This document shows positions 37,281-45,787 of a stretch of DNA of 64,000 nucleotides, one piece after another. Below the pieces are notes generated by a model that was given only the letters and a program-made list of their open reading frames with translations, ran no database searches and was not told the DNA's origin. The position numbers and the translations under genes are program-made. Source of the stretch: Sulfuricella denitrificans (GTDB lineage Bacteria; Pseudomonadota; Gammaproteobacteria; Burkholderiales; Sulfuricellaceae); contig NSJJ01000003.1 in the NCBI GenBank assembly GCA_002632355.1, positions 124,001 through 188,000 on the forward strand. The letters run 5' to 3'. Every line of letters starts with the position of its first letter. Position 1 is the stretch's first letter.

Positions 37281-39593
37281 ATGACGACAGTGAAATCAAT
37301 AATGAACCCAATGTTCCGTATGGCCTGCGCTGTACTTTTAGCCTTCAATGCTTTGGTGGTTGTGGCGGCAGACGATAAAGGGGGCGGGGCGGTCCTGCAA
37401 AACAATATTGAAAAAATAACCTACTCAGTTATACAAGGTGGAAAGCTTGAAATCAAAGTCAGCCTGAAGCAGCCTCTGACTGCGTCTCCAGCGGGTTTTA
37501 CGACGAATAATCCGCCACGCATTGCTCTTGATTTTCCGGAAACGGGTAATGCACTGGGGCGCAGTTCCATTGAGGTAGGTGAAGGCTCTCTTCGTGCAAT
37601 GAATATTGTTCAGGCAGGCAAGCGTACGCGGCTGGTAATGAACTTGGTAAAGCCAGTCAGCTATGAAACCCGAATTGAAGGCAATGGGTTAATCGTTGTT
37701 CTTCAAGCTGCTTCTGAATCGGCAACGACCACTAATGAAACCACTCGCTTTGCTGATGCTGGTACAGGCTCGCAAAAACATACAGTAAATGAAATTGATT
37801 TTCGCCGTGGAAATAATGGTGAGGGGCGTGTGGTTGTGGGCCTCTCGGATTCAACTACCGGAATTGATATTAGAAAGCAGGGTAAGAATCTCATCGTTGA
37901 TTTTGTAGATGCAGGCATAGCGGCAAACCAGGAACGCAAACTTGATGTGGTGGACTTTGGCACGCCAGTCCGTATGTTAACCACAGCAAGAAGTGGCAAG
38001 AATGTCCATATGGTGATTGAACCTCAGGGGCAATGGGAGTATTCGGCTTACCAGGCAGACAAACAGTTTATTGTGGACGTGAAAAAGGTTATTGAAGATC
38101 CAAATAAAATGGTGCCTGGAAGCAAGCAGGGCTATGGAGGGGAAAAGCTTTCTCTTAATTTCCAGAATGTTGAAGTCAGAACAGTGTTACAGGTAATTGC
38201 AGACTTCACCAACCTGAATATCATTACCAGCGATTCGGTTTCTGGTTCTCTGACATTACGCTTGAAAGATGTGCCATGGGATCAGGCATTGGATATTATT
38301 TTGAATGCAAAAGGCTTGGACAAGCGTAAAAATGGAAATGTAGTATGGATCGCGCCGCGTGATGAACTTGCGGTAAAAGAAAAGGCAGAACTTGAAGCCA
38401 AGCAGCAAATCTCGGAACTTGAGCCACTACAAACTGAGTATTACGCTCTTAATTATTTGAGAGCAGATCGAGCCAAGCAAATGCTCAATGGTGAGACAAA
38501 CACTCGAACAGATCGCACGGATGATGCAACGTGTTCTCCGGCAGCAATGGGCTTGAAAAGTGTTACGCCTAATGCTGGCGGTGGCGCGGGTTCAGGTGGC
38601 GGAGGTGGCGCAGACCAGAAAATTTTATCTAAAAGAGGAAGCGCTTCCTTTGATCTGAAAACAAATATGTTGATTGTTAATGATATTCCCAGCAAACATG
38701 AAGAAATTCGTCGCTTGATGGCTGTAATTGATGTTCCAGCCAAGCAGGTTATGATTGAAGCTCGCGTTGTATTGGCAAGTGATACCTTCGGGAAGCAACT
38801 GGGTGTTAGATTGGGAGGCCAGAGTGCTGGTACAGTTGGAAATTATACTTATGGCGCATCGCAGAATCTTGAGAACTCCACGCTTGGGGCTGTTGGTGTG
38901 CCGCCGCGCATGTATAGCGGGCCAATTGATAGTGAGTTGAATGGTGTCAGGACATTTAAGCAGTCACCTATACTGGCTGGCGGAATCAATGGAGGAAATT
39001 CAAACGTAAATCTGGGTGTTCCAAACCCGGCTGGCGCACTTGCTTTCACTTTGATGAATCTTGGTACAGGCAATTTAGTCAGTCTGGAGTTGTCGGCGTT
39101 GGAGGCTGATGGTCGTGGAAGTGTTATTTCGAATCCACGGGTTATGACGTCGAATCAGAGACCCGCTGCTATTGTTCAGGGTGTGCAGATTCCGGTGGTT
39201 ACACCCGGTTCTGCAAACTCGCCGGCCACAACGACCTTCAAGGATGTTTTGCTGTGCCTGCTAGTGAATCCACAAGTACTTAACAATGACTCTATTCTGC
39301 TCGACGTCGAAGTTACAAAAGACACCCCGGGAGAATACACGCGCGATGGCAATAATCGTGCAGTCAATATAAGCAGGGTGAAAACCCAGGTACTTGTGAA
39401 TAATGGCGAAACTGCAGTACTCGGTGGGATTTTTACGCAAGCGACTCAGAACGATGTGCAGAAGGTGCCATTGTTTGGCGATCTGCCGGTTCTTGGAAAT
39501 CTGTTCCGCCATACAACAAAATCTGAGGACAAGCAGGAACTGATGATATTCATCACACCGCGAATTCTTAAGGAAAGCTTAAGTCTCCAATAA
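37281..39593 (+). CDS. pilQ: Type IV pilus secretin PilQ
   Basis: PilQ is the outer-membrane pore through which the pilus passes. The 770-aa precursor has a signal peptide (about 1-30, ending VVVAADD). Two AMIN domains (about 40-140 and 165-265) are predicted to bind peptidoglycan. An STN/N0 domain follows (LSLNFQNVEVRTVLQVIADF, about 290-345), then N1, and a secretin barrel (about 460-765) with VIDVPAKQVMIEARVV and VPLFGDLPVLGNLFR. A Gly-rich loop (about residues 432-446) interrupts N1. Other in-frame ATGs at 37302 and 37311 could also serve as start. It ends the operon at a strong bidirectional terminator; aroKB, the usual followers, are absent. Confidence 0.96.
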   Translation: MTTVKSIMNPMFRMACAVLLAFNALVVVAADDKGGGAVLQNNIEKITYSVIQGGKLEIKVSLKQPLTASPAGFTTNNPPRIALDFPETGNALGRSSIEVGEGSLRAMNIVQAGKRTRLVMNLVKPVSYETRIEGNGLIVVLQAASESATTTNETTRFADAGTGSQKHTVNEIDFRRGNNGEGRVVVGLSDSTTGIDIRKQGKNLIVDFVDAGIAANQERKLDVVDFGTPVRMLTTARSGKNVHMVIEPQGQWEYSAYQADKQFIVDVKKVIEDPNKMVPGSKQGYGGEKLSLNFQNVEVRTVLQVIADFTNLNIITSDSVSGSLTLRLKDVPWDQALDIILNAKGLDKRKNGNVVWIAPRDELAVKEKAELEAKQQISELEPLQTEYYALNYLRADRAKQMLNGETNTRTDRTDDATCSPAAMGLKSVTPNAGGGAGSGGGGGADQKILSKRGSASFDLKTNMLIVNDIPSKHEEIRRLMAVIDVPAKQVMIEARVVLASDTFGKQLGVRLGGQSAGTVGNYTYGASQNLENSTLGAVGVPPRMYSGPIDSELNGVRTFKQSPILAGGINGGNSNVNLGVPNPAGALAFTLMNLGTGNLVSLELSALEADGRGSVISNPRVMTSNQRPAAIVQGVQIPVVTPGSANSPATTTFKDVLLCLLVNPQVLNNDSILLDVEVTKDTPGEYTRDGNNRAVNISRVKTQVLVNNGETAVLGGIFTQATQNDVQKVPLFGDLPVLGNLFRHTTKSEDKQELMIFITPRILKESLSLQ

Positions 39594-39614
39594 GATAACC
39601 TGGTTAATATATGT

Positions 39615-39640
39615 AAAAAGCCCTCGAACGAGGGCTTTTT
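39615..39640. terminator. Bidirectional terminator between pilQ and cysG
   Basis: AAAAAGCCCTC (39615-39625) and GAGGGCTTTTT (39630-39640) form a perfect 11-bp stem with a GAAC loop. The T run on one side and A run on the other let it terminate both pilQ and the convergent cysG. Confidence 0.93.
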
Positions 39641-39679
39641 ACATTGCCGAAGCAAATGATTTAGTAAAAAATTGAATTG

Positions 39680-41107
39680 CTACTCGTTTCTTGTAAGTGC
39701 AAAATTACCCTCAGCATCCTGATCTGGCTTAAACCATGCCAGCTTGGCTTGAAGGCTTACAACCTTCCCTACGATAATCAGGGTGGGAGGTTTTAGCTGC
39801 GCATCAACTGCCAATTGCGGAAGAGAAGCCAATGTGCCAGTTACAACTTTCTGGCTTGGCGTCGTGCCTTGCTGAACAATGGCGGCTGGAGTCTCGGGCG
39901 TCAGCCCATGAGCAACAAGTTGTTGGCACAGCACAGGAAGGCCGAGTAGGCCCATGTATATGACCACGGTCTGGTTTGGTCTGGCCAGCATTTCCCAATC
40001 CAGGTCCATAGTGCCATCCTTCAGGTGTCCAGTAACAAAAACGCAGGCTTGTGCGTAGTCACGATGAGTAAGCGGTATGCCCGCATATGAAGAAACGCCT
40101 GATGCGGCAGTGATGCCGGGAACTACCTGGAAAGGAATCGCATTGGCAGAAAGCGTTTCGATTTCTTCACCGCCACGCCCAAAGATAAAGGGATCGCCGC
40201 CTTTCAACCTTAGAACACGTTTCCCTTCTTTGGCAAGTTTGACAAGCAAAAGATTGATTTCTTCCTGACGCATTGCATGATTAGCACGCTGTTTTCCAAC
40301 AAAAATACGGTCAGCGTCCCTTCGCGTCATTTCCAGCACGGGAGGTGTGACAAGATTGTCGTACACAACAACATCTGCCTGCTGCATCAGGCGTAAAGCG
40401 CGGAATGTAAGTAAGTCAGGATTTCCGGGGCCGCCGCCAACAAGATAGACTTCGCCGCGAGGCCTAGTGTCATGCGAACTGTTTTCGATGGCCTTCGACA
40501 GTTCAGTGTTGGCCTGATCTTCGCGACCTGCAAATATCATTTCGGCAATAGGTCCCTGAAAAACAGTTTCCCAAAATATTCTTCTTTGGCTGGATTCCGT
40601 AAAATGTTGCTTGACTTTGCCGCGGAATTTTTCTGCTAGGGTTGCAAGGCGGCCATAGGCACCAGGAATAAGTGTTTCTAGACGGGCACGAAGCAAGCGG
40701 GCAAGAACTGGAGATGAGCCTCCCGTTGAAACAGCCACGATTACAGGTGATCTGTCTATGATCGATGGCATGATGAAAGAGCAATGATCGGGGTCGTCGA
40801 CAACATTGACCGGCAAGCGCTGAGCTCTGGCAACTTCGGACACTTGTTTGTTGATATCACGATCATCAGTTGCTGCAATCACGATAACTGCGTCATGCAG
40901 GTGTTCTGGCATGAATCGAGACTTGATGTGTTGAATTGCACCGCTTTCGGCCTGACGTTTCAGGTTGGTGCACAGGTCCGGCGCTACAACAGAAACAGAG
41001 CCTCCCGAATTCAAAAGCAAAGAGACTTTGCGCGCAGCTACATCTCCTCCGCCGATAACAGCGCAAGGCTTGCCTTTGATGTCCAAAAAAACAGGTAGAA
41101 ATTCCAT
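39680..41107 (-). CDS. cysG: Sirohaem synthase (fused)
   Basis: A trifunctional enzyme converting uroporphyrinogen III to sirohaem by two SAM methylations, NAD-dependent oxidation and iron insertion. The 475-aa protein has an N-terminal dehydrogenase/ferrochelatase module (about 1-205). This shows the NAD motif IGGGDVAARK and Asp104 in VVDDPDH, the residue essential for oxidation and chelation in Salmonella CysG. The C-terminal methyltransferase (about 215-460) has VYLVGGGPGNPDLLT and RLKGGDPFIFGRGGEE. The position equivalent to phospho-Ser128 is Thr here. Sirohaem serves nitrite and sulfite reductases, and the neighbouring NarX/NarL-like pair fits nitrogen-oxide respiration or assimilation. 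Confidence 0.95.
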   Translation of the reverse strand: MEFLPVFLDIKGKPCAVIGGGDVAARKVSLLLNSGGSVSVVAPDLCTNLKRQAESGAIQHIKSRFMPEHLHDAVIVIAATDDRDINKQVSEVARAQRLPVNVVDDPDHCSFIMPSIIDRSPVIVAVSTGGSSPVLARLLRARLETLIPGAYGRLATLAEKFRGKVKQHFTESSQRRIFWETVFQGPIAEMIFAGREDQANTELSKAIENSSHDTRPRGEVYLVGGGPGNPDLLTFRALRLMQQADVVVYDNLVTPPVLEMTRRDADRIFVGKQRANHAMRQEEINLLLVKLAKEGKRVLRLKGGDPFIFGRGGEEIETLSANAIPFQVVPGITAASGVSSYAGIPLTHRDYAQACVFVTGHLKDGTMDLDWEMLARPNQTVVIYMGLLGLPVLCQQLVAHGLTPETPAAIVQQGTTPSQKVVTGTLASLPQLAVDAQLKPPTLIIVGKVVSLQAKLAWFKPDQDAEGNFALTRNE

Positions 41108-41148
41108 GGTTCAAAATATCCGTGAATAAAATCGGTAAAAGCAACCGT

Positions 41149-41817
41149 TTAATTTAATGGGTTTAGTGGCGCGTTAGAGAGTTTGTGTTCCACAGCAAAA
41201 ATTGCGGCTTCGACACGTGAAGTCAAGTTGAGCTTTGAAAGAATATGGCGAACATGAAGCTTTACCGTATCGTGGCTGATGTCAAGTTGCCGGGCAATTA
41301 CCTTGTTGCTTTCTCCCAGTGCAAGGTGTGAGAGGATTTCGCGCTCTCGTTGAGTCAGAAGATCAAGCAAAGATGAAGGCTGGGTGGCTGGATGGTTGTT
41401 TTGTAAGAGATTCACAAGCTTCATGGTCATGGACGGGGCGACTACTGTCTCACCCCTTGCTGCTCGTACGATGGCGTCAGCAACATCGTCGGGTTCCATG
41501 TCCTTGAGCAGATAGCCCCTTGCCCCAGCACGCAGTGCGCTGGCAAGATCATCTTCAGCGTTGCTTACGGTAAGAACCAGCGTTGGAATCGTGTTGCTTT
41601 CCTGCTGAAGCTGTAGAAGTAACGTCAATCCATCTTCAGGTTGCATATGAAGATCGGTCACCATGACATCTGGTTTGAGATCCAAAAGAAGTTTACGCGC
41701 CTCTACTGCGCTGCCAGCCACACCCGCCACGCTGATCTGTTCATTGCGCTCCAGTAGTTCCGCCAGTCCTTTGCGAAATAAAGTATGATCATCCACAAGT
41801 AGCACACGAACTGTCAC
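41149..41817 (-). CDS. NarL/FixJ-family response regulator
   Basis: A 222-aa DNA-binding response regulator. The receiver domain has the acidic pocket (VDDH) and phospho-acceptor Asp55 (VTDLHM). The C-terminal LuxR-type helix-turn-helix is LTQREREILSHLALGESNKV and onward (about 150-215). The start is a GTG overlapping the TGA of the sensor kinase (GTGA), which gives translational coupling. Closest in type to NarL/NarP, so control of nitrate/nitrite respiratory genes is likely but inferred from the partner and from cysG next door, 41 nt downstream on the same strand. Confidence 0.9.
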   Translation of the reverse strand: MTVRVLLVDDHTLFRKGLAELLERNEQISVAGVAGSAVEARKLLLDLKPDVMVTDLHMQPEDGLTLLLQLQQESNTIPTLVLTVSNAEDDLASALRAGARGYLLKDMEPDDVADAIVRAARGETVVAPSMTMKLVNLLQNNHPATQPSSLLDLLTQREREILSHLALGESNKVIARQLDISHDTVKLHVRHILSKLNLTSRVEAAIFAVEHKLSNAPLNPLN

Positions 41818-43013
41818 TTGGAACTCTCCTTCCTGATCGCAGGGAAAGTTAATAATACTCTTGTGCCGCGATCCTGAAGTTTTTCAACGGTTACGTGCCC
41901 GTTCAGGCGTTGTGCGCGTTCCCGCATGATGCTCATGCCAAAGTGCATATCATTGTCCGTCACGGGTTTGTTTGAGACGCCGACGCCATCATCCTCGACA
42001 CATACCCAGTACTGGTTATTGCCATCTAGCCCCAGAGTCAGGCTGACATCCTGCGCTTGAGAGTGCTTCTGGATGTTTGCGAGAGCTTCCTGAACAATAT
42101 GAAAAACCTGCACTTCATGATCTGGAGAAAGATTAAGGTCAGGGGCCAGGTTGGAAAAATTGATAAATATGCCGGTTTTCTTGAAAAAGCTATTTACCAT
42201 GTCCTGCAGAGCATGCAGCAAGCCACGCGGATCCATGCGATTGCGAAAATGCGTCAGCAACTCGCGTAGTCCGGAATACGCAGTCTCTACCGCTTCGCTT
42301 ACATCATCCAGATATTTTGCAGAACTTGCGCTGTCAGACTGGGCCATGGAGTCTTGCAACAGAACGAGCCTCATTTTCATATAGGCCAGCGTCTGTGCCA
42401 GCGAATCGTGCAGTTCATTTGCCAGCATCTGCCGTTCATTCATCAGTGTAATTCGCATATTTTCACGGGTCAGCCTTGCATTTTCCAGCGCCATGCCAAG
42501 GTGCTCGCTAATCGAGTCGAAAAGCAGCGCAACATCTTCAGGAACTGGCGTGTCACTGGCCATGAACAGGTTGTAGACACCAAGAACTTTGCCCTGGTAG
42601 CGCAATGGGACCGCGATGATGTGCTTGCAGCGTGAACCAAAGTAGCTGTGAGAGGTGCGTTCGGAGCAAAAGTGAACATTGGTGCTATGCCGATGGGAGC
42701 GTTTGCGCGTGGCTTCTCCGCATAAACCGCATTCCAGTTCAACAAACTGCTCATGTTCCACCAGTTCCGCAGGAAGGCCTATCGAGCCGACAAGGCGCAG
42801 GTGTGAGCCATCGGCCGTCAATATTCGTACCGCACCAGCATCTGCGCCGGCAAGTTTTACCATAGTGCCAAGAAACCGCTCCAGCAAGGCTTCCAGATTA
42901 TTCTCAGTGGAAAGACTGGTGGCAATTTCGGACAAAACACGCAAAGCAGGAATCTTGTAGGTTCCAGTTGCGGGTTCCAGATTGGAGGGGGGAAATGAGG
43001 CGGTATTCATCAC
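41814..43013 (-). CDS. Soluble NarX-like histidine kinase with GAF domain
   Basis: A 399-aa sensor kinase with no transmembrane segment. A GAF domain (about 40-180) is followed by a HisKA_3 dimerisation domain with the phospho-acceptor His202 in NELHDSLAQ. The HATPase then has FHIVQEALANIQKHS and DDGVGV. The HisKA_3/H-box is of the NarX/NarQ class. Four cysteines stand out in the GAF domain: Cys95, Cys98, Cys116 and Cys129 (CX2C-X17-C-X12-C). They could ligate an iron-sulfur cluster or another metal, or sense redox, but that is inference. Because it lacks a periplasmic domain it would sense a cytoplasmic signal. It overlaps its regulator gene by four bases. Confidence 0.9.
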   Translation of the reverse strand: MMNTASFPPSNLEPATGTYKIPALRVLSEIATSLSTENNLEALLERFLGTMVKLAGADAGAVRILTADGSHLRLVGSIGLPAELVEHEQFVELECGLCGEATRKRSHRHSTNVHFCSERTSHSYFGSRCKHIIAVPLRYQGKVLGVYNLFMASDTPVPEDVALLFDSISEHLGMALENARLTRENMRITLMNERQMLANELHDSLAQTLAYMKMRLVLLQDSMAQSDSASSAKYLDDVSEAVETAYSGLRELLTHFRNRMDPRGLLHALQDMVNSFFKKTGIFINFSNLAPDLNLSPDHEVQVFHIVQEALANIQKHSQAQDVSLTLGLDGNNQYWVCVEDDGVGVSNKPVTDNDMHFGMSIMRERAQRLNGHVTVEKLQDRGTRVLLTFPAIRKESSK

Positions 43014-43325
43014 CTGAATTATAGATAACAGTTGAATAATATTTCGGGTACTCTATCTCCAGTGAAACTCGAAGCAAATCAACTGCTTGAACAGTTTGTC
43101 CCTGAGCCTTGGGAAATATTTGACTTGGCTAGAATGGGATGACGTAAAACCCGAGCTTCAATTGTACATTAAACTGTGTCATTCAGAATGACTCTGAAAG
43201 CCTTGCCGGCACGAATAAGCTCGATCCGGCACGAGCGGTTTGGCGATTAAACTTGACTTGGTATGCTGTTTTGAGATTAAATTACGGCCTTCGCTTGTTC
43301 CCTTGGGTTTTGGGGGGCATTTGAC
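43014..43325. other. Gap between the NarX-like gene and tRNA-Phe
   Basis: No coding region is supported in these 312 nt. A perfect palindrome GTCATTC-A-GAATGAC sits at 43178-43192. The tRNA-Phe promoter occupies 43253-43282. The rest, including A+T-rich sequence just upstream of the kinase start where its promoter should lie, shows no further recognisable element. Confidence 0.6.
43253..43282 (+). promoter_or_regulatory. Promoter of tRNA-Phe
   Basis: TTGACT (43253-43258) and TTAAAT (43277-43282) are separated by 18 nt. They are followed by a G+C-rich discriminator (ACGGCC) of the kind seen at stringently controlled stable-RNA promoters. Transcription would start near 43289, about 37 nt before the tRNA. 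Confidence 0.65.
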
Positions 43326-43401
43326 GGCCAAGTAGCTCAGTCGGTAGAGCAGAGGATTGAAAATCCTTGTGTCGGTGGTTCGATTCCGCCCTTGGCCACC
43401 A
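43326..43401 (+). tRNA. tRNA-Phe (GAA)
   Basis: A 76-nt cloverleaf with the CCA end encoded. The acceptor stem GGCCAAG/CTTGGCC, the D-arm GCTC...GAGC with AGTCGGTA loop, and the anticodon loop TTGAAAA (anticodon GAA) between GAGGA and TCCTT are clear. So is the T-arm GGTGG-TTCGATT-CCGCC. A terminator follows directly. Confidence 0.98.
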
Positions 43402-43444
43402 AAATAAAAAATGCCCTGCACTTGCGCAGGGCATTTTTTATTTT
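43401..43444 (+). terminator. Terminator after tRNA-Phe
   Basis: A 19-bp perfect inverted repeat (43401-43419 and 43426-43444) has a core ATGCCCTGC/GCAGGGCAT, a 6-nt loop and a TTTTTTATTTT tail. It begins at the last base of the tRNA. Confidence 0.95.
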
Positions 43445-43532
43445 GGATGGCGCGTCAATTTTTTATATTCCGCTTCTGCTTCTGCCGCGTTTCGGAGAAG
43501 TTGCGTTTGATAAGGGCTGCGAACGTAATAGA

Positions 43533-43622
43533 TGGCGGAAGGTGTGAGATTCGAACTCACGGATGCCTCGCGACATCGCCGGTTTTCAAGACCGGTGCAT
43601 TCAACCGCTCTGCCAACCTTCC
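43533..43622 (-). tRNA. tRNA-Ser (UGA)
   Basis: A 90-nt class II tRNA on the minus strand with encoded CCA (43535-43533). Acceptor stem GGAAGGT/ACCTTCC with discriminator G. Anticodon loop CTTGAAA (TGA) lies between CCGGT and ACCGG. A long variable arm and T-arm GTGAG-TTCGAAT-CTCAC complete it. It is transcribed toward tRNA-Phe and away from rpsT. Confidence 0.98.
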
Positions 43623-43705
43623 GAAGACGTGCATCTTACCGGCTCGCGGAAATTTTTGCCATAGTCGGCTATGAACTGGTATCCATGCCCCGGAGTGTTC
43701 AGTTC

Positions 43706-43734
43706 TTGCCTCCAAGGCAAAACAAAAGTATTAT
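43706..43734 (+). promoter_or_regulatory. Promoter of rpsT
   Basis: TTGCCT (43706-43711) and TATTAT (43729-43734) with a 17-nt spacer, followed by GCGCG. The G+C-rich discriminator again suggests growth-rate or stringent control, as expected for a ribosomal protein gene. The -35 lies inside a small inverted repeat TTGCC/GGCAA. Confidence 0.7.
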
Positions 43735-43777
43735 TGCGCGTTTTATCTACCCCGCAACAAGTTTTTAAGGAGTTTTC

Positions 43778-44044
43778 ATGGCAAACAGTGCCCAAGCCAG
43801 AAAGCGCGCACGTCAGAATGACAAGCAACGCATGCACAATGCCAGCCTGCGTTCCACTCTGCGCACCGCAATCAAGAAAGTGATCAAGTCGATTGAAGCC
43901 GGCGATAAAGCTGCGGCCCAATCCGTGTATCAGGAATCCGTTGCTGTTATTGATAGCATCGCAGACAAAAATATCATTCACAAGAACAAGGCTGCACGCC
44001 ATAAGAGTCGCCTTTCTGGTGCTATCAAGGCTATGGTGGCCTGA
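43778..44044 (+). CDS. rpsT: 30S ribosomal protein S20
   Basis: S20 binds 16S rRNA helices early in 30S assembly. The 88-aa, strongly basic, all-helical protein begins [20 protein letters not shown] and ends [15 protein letters not shown], both typical of the family. A strong AAGGAG (43767-43772) precedes the ATG by 5 nt. In many betaproteobacteria the gene is followed or preceded by murJ; neither is here. Confidence 0.98.
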   Translation: MANSAQARKRARQNDKQRMHNASLRSTLRTAIKKVIKSIEAGDKAAAQSVYQESVAVIDSIADKNIIHKNKAARHKSRLSGAIKAMVA

Positions 44045-44572
44045 TTTTGCATCTGGCGTTCACTTGTCCGGCTCAATTGCTTAATCGCTAGCATCGCCGT
44101 CTTCGAATCCCTTGCGCTTCATTTTTGTGCAAAGCTGAGCAAGGGGTCGAGGGCGTGTACACTCTCCTCTTTCTGCGGTCTTTTGACGATTGCGACAGAT
44201 GCTGTTCACTTCATGATTCTATGGTTTGACATGGAGTGAATGATTGATATTTTCCCGCAATATATGGATATCACCCTGACAGTCGGAAAACTCGGCTATT
44301 TCAGGGTTCATCATTGAATAATGGTGTTGAAGCCGAAGCTGCAATCGATCTGGTGGCTGAAGTTTGCCCTTTCCGATTTATGTATAGGGCTGCAAACACA
44401 ATATCCGTGATAATTTGTTGTTGAGTTTTCCAGTGGCTGGCCTGGGTTGTGTCCGGAGAAGAAAATTTTCTCTTGCAAGGTTTGGTGCTTTGGGCTAAAT
44501 ATAGCGCTTTAAGGTTTCACACGCACACCGTAGCGTTTGCTGCCGTGTGCATTTATTTTTCAGGTTATGTAC
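44045..44572. other. 528-nt non-coding gap between rpsT and argD
   Basis: No credible protein gene is seen. The stretch holds several secondary-structure candidates. CCCTTGC at 44109-44115 pairs with GCAAGGG at 44139-44145, with an inner GCTT/AAGC. ACCCTGA at 44273-44279 pairs with TCAGGGT at 44301-44307. GCACAC at 44523-44528 pairs with GTGTGC at 44545-44550 and is followed by ATTTATTTTT, a terminator-like or attenuator-like hairpin immediately upstream of argD. A 12-bp palindrome AGAAAATTTTCT is at 44460-44471. A small RNA, or a long regulated argD leader, would fit. A weak promoter (TTGCAA 44473-44478) may serve argD. Confidence 0.5.
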
Positions 44573-45745
44573 ATGTCTTTCTTGATGAATACGTATGCCA
44601 GACAGCCAGTTGCCTTTGCCAGAGGCGAAGGTGTCTGGCTGTGGGATAAGGCCGGCAGGAAGTATCTGGATGCCGTGGCTGGGGTCGCTGTCAACGCCCT
44701 TGGGCATGCCCATCCGCGCCTGGCGCAGGCTTTATGCGAGCAGGCCCGTACCCTGATTCATACTTCCAACCTATATCAAATTCCAAAGCAGGAACAACTG
44801 GCCGAGCGCCTGTGCCGCCTGGCTGGCATGGACAAGGCTTTTATCTGTAATTCCGGCGCCGAAGCCAATGAGGCCGCCATCAAGCTGGCTCGCTTGTATG
44901 GCCACGGCAAGGGAATCGAGATTCCTACCATCATCGTGATGGAAAAAAGCTTCCATGGCCGCACCATGGCGACCTTGACTGCCACGGGAAACCGCAAGGT
45001 CCAGGCGGGTTTCGAGCCCCTGGTGAAGGGGTTCGTGCGCGTCCCTTACAACGATGTTGCTGCCGTTGCCCAGATCGCCGAACACAATAAAAGCGTGGTT
45101 GCTGTTCTGGTGGAGCCAGTACAGGGTGAAGGGGGGATTCAGGTTCCCGCTCCGGCTTATTTGCAGGAACTTCGCCGCTTGTGTGATGCCAATGGCTGGC
45201 TGCTGATGCTGGATGAAATCCAGACAGGCATCGCCCGGACGGGTTCATGGTTCGCGTTTCAGCAAGCGGGTATTGTCCCCGATGTAATGGCGCTTGCCAA
45301 AGGCCTGGGTGCTGGCATGCCGATAGGTGCGTGTCTGGCGAGAGGTGATGCCGCAGAAACGTTCAAGCCGGGCAATCATGGTTCGACTTTCGGGGGCAAC
45401 CCGCTGGCGTGCGCTGCAGCACTCGAGACGCTGGCTGTCGTTGAAGAACAGGATTTGTGCCGCCACTCGGCTGAACTGGGTGAGTTTATCTGCTCTGGGG
45501 TGAAAGCCCAGCTTGGTGGTGTGGCGGGCGTTGTGGAAGTGCGTGGCGCCGGCTTGATGATTGGCATCGAGCTCGATCGGCCCTGTGCCGAGCTGGTACG
45601 GCGTGCTCTGGAGCAGGGACTGCTGATCAATGTGACGGCTGACAGTGTGGTGCGCTTATTGCCTCCGCTGGTCATGAATCGTGATGAAGCAACCCAGCTA
45701 GTTGAAATGTTAGGCAAACTGATCAAGGAGTTCCTGGCGGGTTAG
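44573..45745 (+). CDS. argD: Acetylornithine aminotransferase
   Basis: ArgD is a PLP enzyme that transaminates N-acetylglutamate semialdehyde to N-acetylornithine. The 390-aa fold-type I aminotransferase shows ICNSGAEANEAAIKLAR, the aspartate in LMLDEIQTGIARTG and the PLP lysine in MALAKGLGAG. Three in-frame ATGs (44567, 44573, 44585) are possible; AGG at 44562-44564 is 8 nt from 44573, so that one is preferred. It lies 42 nt before argF in an argD-argF-argG cluster, a frequent betaproteobacterial arrangement. Confidence 0.95.
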   Translation: MSFLMNTYARQPVAFARGEGVWLWDKAGRKYLDAVAGVAVNALGHAHPRLAQALCEQARTLIHTSNLYQIPKQEQLAERLCRLAGMDKAFICNSGAEANEAAIKLARLYGHGKGIEIPTIIVMEKSFHGRTMATLTATGNRKVQAGFEPLVKGFVRVPYNDVAAVAQIAEHNKSVVAVLVEPVQGEGGIQVPAPAYLQELRRLCDANGWLLMLDEIQTGIARTGSWFAFQQAGIVPDVMALAKGLGAGMPIGACLARGDAAETFKPGNHGSTFGGNPLACAAALETLAVVEEQDLCRHSAELGEFICSGVKAQLGGVAGVVEVRGAGLMIGIELDRPCAELVRRALEQGLLINVTADSVVRLLPPLVMNRDEATQLVEMLGKLIKEFLAG

Positions 45746-45787
45746 CAGGGCGATGCTGGCGTCATCCTGAAACTCTCCAGCCCCATC

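Noticed and set aside
43411-43768. Short open frames running across tRNA-Phe, its terminator and tRNA-Ser.
   Set aside because: They overlap stable RNA genes and a terminator and encode nothing recognisable.
44460-44471. AGAAAATTTTCT palindrome upstream of argD considered as an ArgR box.
   Set aside because: It does not match the wNTGAATwwwwATTCANw consensus beyond general A+T symmetry.
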